A stretch of 64,000 nucleotides of DNA, from assembly GCA_938743325.2 (NCBI GenBank), contig OW568880.1:620001-684000 (forward strand), in the 5' to 3' direction. The position numbers were made by a program, and so were the translations under genes. The DNA comes from Pycnococcus provasolii (lineage: Eukaryota; Chlorophyta; Pseudoscourfieldiophyceae; Pseudoscourfieldiales; Pycnococcaceae). Below are positions 1 through 8,585 of this stretch, one piece after another. The notes below the pieces were generated by a model. It did not search any database. It was not told where the DNA came from and saw only the letters and a program-made list of their open reading frames with translations. Position 1 is the stretch's first letter, and each line of letters begins with the position of its first letter.

Positions 1-907
1 CATCTCGAACCGCCTGCCGAAGCACGAGTTCCGCCGCCGCGCCGCCGTCCGCGCCGGCGTCGTCCAGAAGCGTCTCCGCCTCTCCGGATGCGAGCCTCTC
101 GCCGAACGCGGCGTACGCGCGCCTCTCGAGGATCTTCGCCTCGCGCTCGCGTGCGAGCTTCTTCAGCGTACCGAGCTGCGTGAGAAAAGCCGCGAGGCGG
201 CGCTGAAAGCTGCCGACGAATGTCGCAGCCTGCCTCGCTGCGGCCGATTCAGGCGCGAGAGACCCGGCATCTCTTTTGAGTTTGTCTATGCGACTTTTGA
301 GTGTTGCGGCGGAAGCCGATGCGCCTGCTACGTCATCCGCCATCCTCCTCCGAAGTGCCGCCGCTCCCGCGCTTGTAGGCTCGAACGGCAGCTGCTCGTA
401 CGCATCCGTGACACGCGCGATGGTTTCGTTGAGTGGTTGGAAGAGCGCCTGGATCGCGGAGGCGTCGGCAGTCACCCACTCGCACGCTCGTGCCGACGCA
501 GACGACTCCGCGGCGCGATTCTTTCTGTCATCATCATCATCATCATCATTGTCGCCGTTGTCGTCGTCGTGTTCATTTCGTCGTCCCTTTTCGCTTCTGA
601 ATGAGCTCCACACCAGTCGATTTCGACGCCACGATGTCTTCTTTTGCTTCCTGGCTTCTTCTCCTTCCTCGGATCTGCCTGGTTCAGGCTCAATATTTAT
701 GCTCGCATGATGACTTTTTTCAATTGACATTCCAGGATCATCACCATGATCGTCGTCGTCGTCGTCGAACGGGTTCCACTGCGACTGCGGCGGTGCATTC
801 CATAATGTTGGTGTAGAGTGGTACCTAAGATCCTCCTCCTCCTCCTCCTCCTCCTCCTCCTCACCACCACCACCACCACGATTATGACTGACGAGCAGGT
901 TGCGCAT
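1..907 (-). CDS. Syntaxin-like SNARE protein (5' part, runs off left edge)
   Basis: This open frame starts at the ATG at 907 and continues past the left edge, giving about 302 codons with no stop. The N-terminus is MRNLLVSHN, followed by poly-Gly and poly-Glu, then SQWNPFDDD, which carries an NPF motif of the kind bound by EH domains. A basic stretch and poly-Asp follow. From about residue 155 the protein is helical, with segments such as ALFQPLNETIARVTDAYEQ and FVGSFQRRLAAFLTQLGTLK that resemble the Habc three-helix bundle of syntaxins. The SNARE motif and membrane anchor would lie outside the window, so the family call is an inference. In-frame ATGs at 730 and 343 are alternative starts. 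If correct, the protein acts in membrane fusion. Confidence 0.45.
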   Translation of the reverse strand, partial: MRNLLVSHNRGGGGGEEEEEEEEEEDLRYHSTPTLWNAPPQSQWNPFDDDDDDHGDDPGMSIEKSHHASINIEPEPGRSEEGEEARKQKKTSWRRNRLVWSSFRSEKGRRNEHDDDNGDNDDDDDDDRKNRAAESSASARACEWVTADASAIQALFQPLNETIARVTDAYEQLPFEPTSAGAAALRRRMADDVAGASASAATLKSRIDKLKRDAGSLAPESAAARQAATFVGSFQRRLAAFLTQLGTLKKLAREREAKILERRAYAAFGERLASGEAETLLDDAGADGGAAAELVLRQAVRD

Positions 908-2030
908 GTGTACTGTAATTCAAGGAAACGTGTGCCAATACACTAACGCGAACACGAAGAATAACGCCACTACGATAATCAGAGAAGTCAATTGAAAATT
1001 ATTTTATTTGCGCGAATGAATTATTTCCAAAATAACGGACGGAACCCTAACCCTAACCCTAACCCTAGAACCTAACCCTAACCCTAACTCGAAACCCTTC
1101 CCGAGGGGCCACTTTTTCTGACCTTCTCTAATAGGCGGGACCTTCCTTCCGACAAACATCCGAGGGAAGCAGACCTGTGGTAAAGGTAAGTACTTAAGGT
1201 AGATATTTTGGGTATCCAAAAATGCAGTACAGTACCATAAAGGGAGACAAGTGGTATGTAAGAGGACAGGACCGGAGGACGTGTGCTCAGCGAGTGATGG
1301 CGAGCGAGGAGTCCGCCACCAATGCCGTCTAACTAAGAGGAACTCTCCTGAAGTGCTCATGAAGGGAAATAGAAGTCTGCGCGGGAACGCAGATTCATTC
1401 ATGTAGGGGATAAAGGTACACAGAATGAAAGGATGGGAGCGGAGCCTTCCTTCCCCACATATGACTGCATGACAATAATGAAATTGGTGTTTGGCTAAAG
1501 GCGATGATGGCTTTTATTGTCGCCTTCATCGATCGATCGATTGATGGCCGATTGATGGGGAGGCAGTGATGGCAATGATGGCAATAATAAGTCCATCATG
1601 GCATGGCATCAAGGGTGGCCCCATTACAGTAATGGGTGGAATACAGTGGTACTGTACAGTGTTTTAGGAAAAGTAGGTCAGGTGCGTTCTTCAAGTCCTT
1701 TTCTTGCCCTCGGTTAAGTCGGTTTCCCCCCTTTGGTGGGACCCGCCATCAGCACGCACGCACGCACGCCATCACTCGCTCGCCGTTTCGTTTCGTTCCT
1801 GTTTCCTGTGCGTGGTGGTATTTTAAGGCTCTCAGAGAAGAAGAAGAAGAAGAAGAACTTGTGGAAGCCTTAAGTAAGCATCTTTCTCTCTTAAGGTGTG
1901 GTGTGTCTTCACTTGTTTCTCTGGGTAGGTATCGTAGTTACGGCACCTTCACGCAGGGCAGGGTCACAGCTGTATAGAGCTCTATCGTAGCACGTCATTG
2001 TGTTTTTTTTTGGACTCTGAGTGAGTGACA
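908..2030. other. Intergenic region between divergent genes
   Basis: This gap separates the start of the syntaxin-like gene from the PG-binding gene. It holds a telomere-like CCCTAA run near 1043-1088, a TACAGTA-type motif near 1225, another near 1649, and low-complexity GATGGCAAT-type repeats near 1560-1610. Short open frames here show no protein-like composition. It presumably contains both promoters. Confidence 0.6.
1043..1088. repeat. Interstitial telomere-like CCCTAA repeat
   Basis: There are about seven CCCTAA-type units with one interruption (CCCTAGAACC). The run lies about 136 bp upstream of the syntaxin-like start codon. It is too short and internal to be a chromosome end. Confidence 0.85.
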
Positions 2031-2734
2031 ATGGACAAGGTGGTGCGTCGCTCGTCGTCACGCCGACCGCCCGCAGACGGTGAGGCGTGCTACTTCCCCA
2101 GAGACCTCTCGCGAGGAGCGTTCGGGGGCGACGTCTACTGCCTCCAGCACTTCCTCAAGAGGCAGGGCGCGCTCAACGAAGCGCCCTCGGGGTACTTTGG
2201 TGAAAAGACAGAGAAGGCGGTGGAGAAGTGGCAGTCGCGAGAGGGCATCTTGCCATCCAACGGGATACTCGCATGGACCAGCCGCACGAGGTACGCCAAG
2301 GTGAACGGACTGCCACAGCCGCGCCCTGGCGTCGCGGCGGGAGCGAGCACCTCGGACGGAAAGGAGCGCACGTGCATAGACGTGTGCTCGGAGCACAGCG
2401 GCGTGCAGGTACGTCTCACACAATATGCAGCACGTGCTCCTGCACGCCTTGTTTTGTTTTTCCCCATGCGCTCAACTAACAACATTTTGCCTGCTGAATT
2501 GATGCACAAACACAAAACAAAAACATAAAACAAAAACAGGACTGCCAAACTAGGTGCGTGCGCAACGACGGCGAGCGACTGCACGCCTGCCGCGAAGCTT
2601 GCCAGGTGACCTTCTCCACCGCATGCGACCGCGCATACCCAGCCTCTGCACCTGGTGGTGCGAAGAACTACCGCGACTGCCTCGCACACCTCACGCGAAG
2701 CTGCCACGAGACTTGCAAGGAATACACGTCGTAG
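2031..2734 (+). CDS. Peptidoglycan-binding-domain protein with CX3C-rich tail (two exons)
   Basis: Exon 1 is 2031-2408 and exon 2 is 2540-2734; joined they encode 190 residues. Residues about 25-90 match a PG_binding_1 fold: GGDVYCLQHFL, then SGYFGEKTEKAVEKWQ, then GILPSNG. After the domain come ten cysteines, four pairs of them spaced CX3C (CIDVC, CQTRC, CREAC, CHETC), which suggests a disulfide-bonded helical tail. I chose ATG 2031; a GTG six bases upstream is not needed. No clear signal peptide is visible. PG-binding domains occur in secreted hydrolases and in some algal organelle proteins, so the substrate is unknown. The gene converges on the JmjC gene with a 103-bp gap. Confidence 0.75.
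2409..2539 (+). other. Spliceosomal intron
   Basis: The boundaries are CAG|GTACGT and AAAACAG|GAC, and length is 131 bp. Removing it joins GVQ to DCQTRC in frame and restores a cysteine-rich tail with a TAG stop at 2732-2734. The 3' half is A-rich with repeated ACAAAAACA units and is clearly lower in GC than the exons. It is the only intron I can support in the window. Confidence 0.8.
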
Positions 2735-2837
2735 GAATGCGCCAAACAGCCCGTCTCGTCTCGTGACAACAAAGTAACTATTTTTTTCTCAGTTCAAGGT
2801 GCCAAACATTTACAGTTACAGTACAGCTCCATCATCA

Positions 2838-4508
2838 TCACGAGTCTGGAGAGAAGATGCCGTTGCTGACCTTGTACAGCGTGTCGACAAAAAATTCGGG
2901 GACGGGGCTTTCCGATCCCAAGCTGTCATGTAAGGGCACCAGGTCACGTGCGAGGCGCGTGCAAAGTACACGATTGACTCTTTTCACTTTCATTAGAGAA
3001 GTCAGGCGTACGCTCAAAAGGTGAGCTGAGTGCCACTTTCCCATGCGATCGGCAGCCGGCTGCGCGAGGCGAAGTGCGCTTTCCAGTTCTTCGCCGTCTT
3101 CGTCACCGAACAGTCCACTTCGAGGATTGAAGTAAAAGGCTGCTTGCATTGCGATGTTCACAATCGAGGGCGCGTACTCTGCGACGTCGAGCGAAGCGGC
3201 AATGTCGCGCATCTCGTCGACGAGAGCGCGAATTCGGTCAGTCTCCCCAAGTCGATGCAATACTTGCGCCAGTCTCGAACGCCCTGCGAAAAACGTGGGC
3301 ATGTCCGCATTCATCCACTCAAGCATGGCAATTGCAGAGTTGAGCGTCTCATCGCGAACATTGCTTGGCTGAGTCGTGACCATTCTCACCCACTGGTACT
3401 TAAGCAAGACGTCCTCCGTCGTCGTCGCCACATGCTCGACGAAAGACTGGTTAGCAGGCCAGCCAATCTGCCTACCGAATCCAATCGTTGTCTCAGCGTT
3501 GAACGTTTGATGCGACCACGATTCGGGTACGTACATCAGCTCGCCGGCATGCTGCTCGCATATGGCTATGCCGTCATCGTTATTGCCGCCTGCATTCCAT
3601 CGTGCAGGTGGCTGTTGCCAATTGCCACGAACGGCCGCCGTTAACTTGCCCGGCTCCACGATGTGCCAAATTTTCGTACCCAAGATGAGAGCAAGCCACG
3701 CGTCGCCATGAACGTGAAATGGCACGCCGGCGAGCGGACTGCCGACGCCCACGCTGAGAATCTCATCCCACTCGTCCGGACACAGCGTCGCATCCACCAC
3801 CCACTGAGGACACGGGAATGCCGCACGCATGCGAGCCTGCTTGACGTTCAGATCGTCGCTTTCCAACCCTATGCTGTCGAACACGACGCCGTACCGCGCC
3901 ACCGCCTCTTCCTTGTCCTGCAGGAGTGCTCGCAGCGTCCTCGGCCTTTCGGTTACTCGCGACCTCGAGCCTTGGAAGTAACTGGCCGCTCGCTGTTTGA
4001 CGACAGCGTCTCCATAGTGCGTGAGAAAGTCGTCGAGTTTGAAGGGCCAGCCGTCGCGTTTACGCCACTCTTCCACCGCCCCTTGCAGAAGGAGCAGAGG
4101 CTTTCTGCCGCGATACGCCGTTTGAAACTCTTTCGGCCCCACCTCGTTTTCTTCGCACATTCCCGCCTTCTCCTTCGCGGCTGAGCACGGCCTTCGAACG
4201 TCCATGCCGCGGCACCGATTCGAGTCTGCCGCCTCATCGTGCGCGTATCTGCTATGTCGCATCGCACTACTATATGCGCCTGCGATGACAAGGCACATCA
4301 GGACGCAAGAGGCGATGAGTACTTTGACCAAGAGAAGTCGGCGCTCACGCTGCTTAAGGCGTTGCTTAGACGCCTGCGACCCCCCTAGGTCGTCAGGATG
4401 ACGTACATCGGTATGAACGTGCCTACTATCTGCATGGGAAGTTCGCATGCGCACCGTGCTCGGGAGTGACGCGGCTGCCGTTGACATCGATGTTGGTGCG
4501 GCGGCCAT
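2838..4508 (-). CDS. Membrane-anchored JmjC/cupin-8 dioxygenase-like protein
   Basis: The protein has 556 residues starting at ATG 4508 (MAAAPTSMS). A single hydrophobic segment at about 59-82 (LLLVKVLIASCVLMCLVIAG) follows basic residues, giving a likely type II topology with the catalytic part in the lumen. The cupin core contains GVPFHVHGDAWLALILGTK, with H267 and D269 as likely iron ligands and K279 as a possible 2-oxoglutarate contact. The distal strand ELMYVPESWSHQTF supplies H333. This is the pattern of JmjC Fe(II)/2-oxoglutarate oxygenases, whose targets are often protein side chains. The N-terminus has no histone-reader domain. The C-terminal 180 residues are helical and not recognised. 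The substrate is unknown. Confidence 0.75.
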   Translation of the reverse strand: MAAAPTSMSTAAASLPSTVRMRTSHADSRHVHTDVRHPDDLGGSQASKQRLKQRERRLLLVKVLIASCVLMCLVIAGAYSSAMRHSRYAHDEAADSNRCRGMDVRRPCSAAKEKAGMCEENEVGPKEFQTAYRGRKPLLLLQGAVEEWRKRDGWPFKLDDFLTHYGDAVVKQRAASYFQGSRSRVTERPRTLRALLQDKEEAVARYGVVFDSIGLESDDLNVKQARMRAAFPCPQWVVDATLCPDEWDEILSVGVGSPLAGVPFHVHGDAWLALILGTKIWHIVEPGKLTAAVRGNWQQPPARWNAGGNNDDGIAICEQHAGELMYVPESWSHQTFNAETTIGFGRQIGWPANQSFVEHVATTTEDVLLKYQWVRMVTTQPSNVRDETLNSAIAMLEWMNADMPTFFAGRSRLAQVLHRLGETDRIRALVDEMRDIAASLDVAEYAPSIVNIAMQAAFYFNPRSGLFGDEDGEELESALRLAQPAADRMGKWHSAHLLSVRLTSLMKVKRVNRVLCTRLARDLVPLHDSLGSESPVPEFFVDTLYKVSNGIFSPDS

Positions 4509-5449
4509 GGCTTCTTGAGATACACTGGTTGGGCGTGGGCGTGAGGTGTCAGGCTGGCATACCAATCATTAACCCCGAACTAGGACAACCTCTACCTCTA
4601 GGATCTAGGGAAGTGAGAAACCCGATCATCATTTCAGCAATGGCGTCCTCCTTCCTCTCATAGGTAGTGTATGATAGCGCTAACTTATGGGTTAGGGTAG
4701 TGGTTAGGGTTAACGGTTCGTTCCTACGATAGTCTACTTCATTGAGCCTCCCTCCACACCGACCACACGCCTGATCAACAGGATCGTGAACGCACGTGCG
4801 AGCGACGAAAAGCGGAAGCAACACAGGGGAACGGACAACACAGCGATGGTTTTTGCTGTGCTGTGCATTTACATACTGTAGTAGTTGGTACTACTGTACT
4901 CACTCATGCTGGTATTTTCCGAATTCAGGTGCGGTAACAAAACGCAACCAGCGACTGAATACTGATGAGAGGGAGAGGCTCCTTCCATTTTACTGTACCC
5001 GGTAGGCATCCAGGAACGAGCAAGAAGCAGCGAGCTCGAACCACGAAGGCCACCGACTTGGGAGTTGGGATGCGACCCATGCATGTCCTCAGTCCTCACC
5101 TCTGAGCTCTGTGCCTGAGCTCCACCTTGCAGCTCCACCTTGCAGCTCCACCACCACCATGCCCTCTGCAGCTAAAAGGTTAAGATTAGGGTAGCTCCAA
5201 CGCAGTCAGGCAGTGCACCGTCGTCGTTTTTCCTCCCTCCAAGCGCACTCACTGGGACATCCGCCTCCTCAACGTCTACAGGTCCTCACCAGTTTGGTTT
5301 CCTCAAACGCCTTCCCCCGCGGAGGTCTTACTCTTAGGCCTTCATGCAGCTCTGAGCTCTCGTGGGTGGGTCCCTTGCACACCCCGTGGGGGACCCGTGA
5401 GTGGGTCCCGCGGGTTCATCCTCGGCCTGGGCCCCTGTGGCGAACCTCC
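4509..5449. other. Intergenic region between divergent JmjC and AK7-type genes
   Basis: TTAGGG-like motifs lie at about 4689-4715 and 5180-5196. TACTGTA/TACTGTAC motifs lie at about 4875, 4893 and 4991. A short direct repeat of CTTGCAGCTCCAC occurs near 5125-5155. The AK7 frame is open upstream to about 5213, but this stretch lacks an ATG and family-like sequence, so I treat it as 5' leader. Confidence 0.55.
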
Positions 5450-8443
5450 ATGGACATGGCAGCCTCGCCGTCCCCCCCTTTGGTGGCGTCCTCGGCCCCT
5501 CCTGTGCGCGTGTTCGTCGCGGACGTCAACACGTACGTCTCCAACCACGTCGCGCGCGCGTTCGCTAACCAAGGGTACGCAGTCTACGGGTCGCTGCAGC
5601 AGCTGGACCCCGCCACGCGCGCGTTCCAGTCGGTGACGTCGCGCTCCGTGCTCTCCGCGCCGGAGCAGACGCCTCCAGGAAGCAGAGAGCACGTTCACAC
5701 GCGCCACGGGTACCGACACGCCCAACACCACCACTTCCACCTCCACCACCACAAGCTCGCATTCATGCGCGCATTCTGGAACGCAGACGACCCGAAAGCC
5801 GTGTTCGCCGCCGCGAACGCCGACATCGTCGTTTTCAACCTCAACAAGCACAAAGGACTCCAAGGGCGCGCAATTGCGCAGATCATGGCGGAGTGGGCCG
5901 ACGCGCAGCTCGAGCTGCCCACGGACAGGCAGGCGAAGCGGCCTAAGGTGCTCATTGGCATCACCACTCCACTGACGTGGGGTGGCACCACCTTCCCTGA
6001 AGGCGTGCTCGTTCCTCCGACGTACCCGACGTCGGAGGAGGAGGAAGGCTTCGACCCTCTCTTCGTCCCAGGGCTTCTTAAGCTCACGGAACAACAGCTC
6101 GCGATGCGACGGCCGCTGCCTGCCGTCTTCCACACGGTGGAGGCTGAGGACGTCGTGCTTCGAGCGCACCGACGTAACCTGCTCTCCACCGCCGTCGTTT
6201 GCCCCGGCGTTATGTACGGCGAGGGCGAAATCACGCCAGGCTTCCAGGCGGCGATGCGAGCGGCATTCGAGATCAAGCCGACGACGGTATTCGGCGACGG
6301 GGAGAACACGCTGCCGACCGTCCACTGCACGCACTTCGGAAAGTGCGTCGTCAAGGTTGCGGAGAATGGCCTGGTGCGGGGGCCAGAGCTACCCGGCGTC
6401 TCCGAGCTGCTTGCAAGGCCGCAGACGAAGGCGCCGCGGCAGCAGTACTTCATAGCCACGGATCCTACCGTCAGCACGCAGCGCGAGCTGATGACCGCCA
6501 TCTCAAGCGCGCTCGGCGACGGCAAAGTCGAACACATTCCGGCTGAGCAGGTGGTGTTGGCTTCAACCTCCGAAAATGCAGGCACCATGACGCTCAACTT
6601 ACCACTCGTACCCAGCGCCGCATTGCCGACGGCGGAGGATGCCTTGGACGGCATGATATCGCGCATGAAGTCCGTCGCGGACGAGTTTGTCAATCGCAGG
6701 GGCGTCGCGCCGTTGCGTGTCGTGCTGTTCGGACCGCCGGGGTCGAACAAGCTTCTCGTGGCGCTCAAGCTTGCGAAACGGTACAGCCTCATGTTGATCA
6801 CGCACGACTCGATTAAGCAGGAGGCGAAGGCTCTGCGCGAGTACTACGACGAGGTGGTCCCCGAGGACGAGGATGCGCCCGCCCCTCCCCCCCCTCCCCC
6901 GCTCGCGGAGGAGGAGGAAAAGCTAAAGGCTCGCTGCGATGCGGTGGGAGACGGGGAGCTTCCGTGGAGCCTCGAGATTTCGCTCTTCCGTCGGGTTGCA
7001 GGAAAGCTTTACGCTAGAAATCGCGGATATGTCGTCGTGGGATGGCCGGAAACGGCGTTGGCGGCCAAGTCGTTGTTCATGAACCTCATCCCAGTGGAAC
7101 CTCCGCCCAACGAGGATGGCGAAGAGGAACCGGCAGCGCCAGCGGAGGAGGGGGAGAAAGACTTGCCCGAGGAGGATCCCGAGGAGGAGGATAGTGACCA
7201 GGAGGACGGTGGCGGTAATGATCAAGCGGCGGAGGAGGACACGCCGCCGCCGCCGCCGCCGCCAGAGTACGAGCGCGACCCAACCTTCCCTACACACTTC
7301 GTGATGGTCGATGAAAAGGACGACTCGATCCTCGAGCGGTGCACGTCGCTATCATCCAATGTACCAAAGCATGTTGCGGAGCTCGAGGAGCACGCAGATG
7401 GCCTCAAGGTGCCAGAGCTAGACAACTTCCTGCCCGACAGTCTGCAGGAAAAGCTGACGGCGTGGCGCGAGGCGCGTGGCGACGAGCAGGGGAGAGCTGA
7501 TCGTGCGGAGGCGAGAAGACTTCGCAGAGAGGCACGAGAGCGAGAGCAGAGGGAAAAGGAGGAAGCGGAGCGGATGGGCACAGCACCGGCTCCGGAGCCT
7601 GAGGAAGAAGCGAATGAGGCAGCTGCGGAAGATGAGGCGAAGGCTGACGACGAGGAGGAGAAGGAGCCTGAGGCGGAGGAGTCACAACCACCGCCGCCTG
7701 TGCCGAGTGGCATGCACGTCTTTTTCGTCGAACACGGCGTACCCGTGTTTCATGTGCCCGAGATACCTGTGCCGTACTTGGAAAATCTGGGAGGTGCACA
7801 ACCACCTACTGCAAATGCGGAGGAGGAAGCGAACAACGATGGAGAAATGTCGCCGGGTTCGAAGAAGAAGAAGAAGGCTGAGTTATACAAGGAAGTACTC
7901 ACGAAAGCTCGAGAAGATGCTCTGTTCCGCGCGAATGCCGTGCAGGGATTTCTCGGCCACGTTCACAATTTTGACGGATTTCAGAGCGACCCTCTGTACG
8001 CTGACGAGGAGGAAGAGCGACTGCGACTGCTCGAGGAGGAGGCGAGGCGCCGGCAGGCGGAGGAGGAGTTGTTAAATCGCGAGAGCGCGGAAAAGGCACG
8101 CCGCGAGGCGCTGACTGCTGAGCAGAAGAAAGATGCCGCAGGTAGGTTTAATGGCCAGCTCGAGCTCAGGGGCATGCCACTTCGTGGCTTCCTATGCGCC
8201 GAAGTACTTCCGCAAGTGACGGAGGGAATGCTAAAGCTCTGCGAGCACAAGCCCTCAAACCCTATCAAGGTTCTTGCCGAGCACCTGATCGAGGCGGCAA
8301 ATGAACTTGAGGCGGCATACGTTGACAACTATGTGGCGCGCGACCGCACGCTCGCGGCGAAAGGCGATCCTATCTTCTACCGTGGCAAGGAGACTGAAGG
8401 TTTCGACCCGCCGCCAGTCTTGAAGAAGAAGTTTGGGCTGTGA
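5450..8443 (+). CDS. AK7: Adenylate kinase 7-type protein (Rossmann + AK + Dpy-30)
   Basis: The protein has 997 residues with start MDMAASPSPP; the frame is open upstream but has no ATG. Residues about 18-380 form a Rossmann-type epimerase-like region (RVFVADVNTYVSNHVARAF, later YGEGEITPGFQAA and the F-G-D-G-E-N loop). An adenylate kinase core starts near 422, with P-loop GPPGSNK at about 428-434. Long acidic and proline-rich inserts (EEEE, PPPPPP) interrupt the kinase part. The C-terminus has a Dpy-30-like helix pair (EVLPQVTEGMLKL, NPIKVLAEHL). This three-part order is that of AK7, a ciliary adenylate kinase that interconverts adenine nucleotides in axonemes. The large inserts may reduce activity. 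Confidence 0.85.
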   Translation: MDMAASPSPPLVASSAPPVRVFVADVNTYVSNHVARAFANQGYAVYGSLQQLDPATRAFQSVTSRSVLSAPEQTPPGSREHVHTRHGYRHAQHHHFHLHHHKLAFMRAFWNADDPKAVFAAANADIVVFNLNKHKGLQGRAIAQIMAEWADAQLELPTDRQAKRPKVLIGITTPLTWGGTTFPEGVLVPPTYPTSEEEEGFDPLFVPGLLKLTEQQLAMRRPLPAVFHTVEAEDVVLRAHRRNLLSTAVVCPGVMYGEGEITPGFQAAMRAAFEIKPTTVFGDGENTLPTVHCTHFGKCVVKVAENGLVRGPELPGVSELLARPQTKAPRQQYFIATDPTVSTQRELMTAISSALGDGKVEHIPAEQVVLASTSENAGTMTLNLPLVPSAALPTAEDALDGMISRMKSVADEFVNRRGVAPLRVVLFGPPGSNKLLVALKLAKRYSLMLITHDSIKQEAKALREYYDEVVPEDEDAPAPPPPPPLAEEEEKLKARCDAVGDGELPWSLEISLFRRVAGKLYARNRGYVVVGWPETALAAKSLFMNLIPVEPPPNEDGEEEPAAPAEEGEKDLPEEDPEEEDSDQEDGGGNDQAAEEDTPPPPPPPEYERDPTFPTHFVMVDEKDDSILERCTSLSSNVPKHVAELEEHADGLKVPELDNFLPDSLQEKLTAWREARGDEQGRADRAEARRLRREAREREQREKEEAERMGTAPAPEPEEEANEAAAEDEAKADDEEEKEPEAEESQPPPPVPSGMHVFFVEHGVPVFHVPEIPVPYLENLGGAQPPTANAEEEANNDGEMSPGSKKKKKAELYKEVLTKAREDALFRANAVQGFLGHVHNFDGFQSDPLYADEEEERLRLLEEEARRRQAEEELLNRESAEKARREALTAEQKKDAAGRFNGQLELRGMPLRGFLCAEVLPQVTEGMLKLCEHKPSNPIKVLAEHLIEAANELEAAYVDNYVARDRTLAAKGDPIFYRGKETEGFDPPPVLKKKFGL

Positions 8444-8585
8444 TTCTCTGAAAAAAGAAAAAGAAAAAAACAACAATAAAAAACAAAAGACCAAAACGAC
8501 TCCCACGTATCCCTTCACCCTTGGCCAATGTCACGCCGAGTATACAAGAAAAGAAATTTTGTTATTTTTACTAGGGCAGTGTTCA

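Noticed and set aside
1043-1088. Chromosome end suggested by CCCTAA repeats
   Set aside because: Genes lie on both sides and the runs are short and scattered through the window, so they are interstitial.
1636-1977. 113-codon open frame upstream of the PG-binding gene
   Set aside because: Its composition is random-like and a GAAGAA microsatellite inflates it; there is no homologous feature.
5025-5045. tRNA B-box lookalike (GGTTCGAGCTC on the minus strand)
   Set aside because: No matching A-box, anticodon arm or acceptor pairing could be found around it.
5342-6334. 330-codon open frame antisense to the AK7-type gene
   Set aside because: Its Arg/Val-rich composition is that of a complement of GC-rich codons, and it starts and ends inside the real gene's leader and body.
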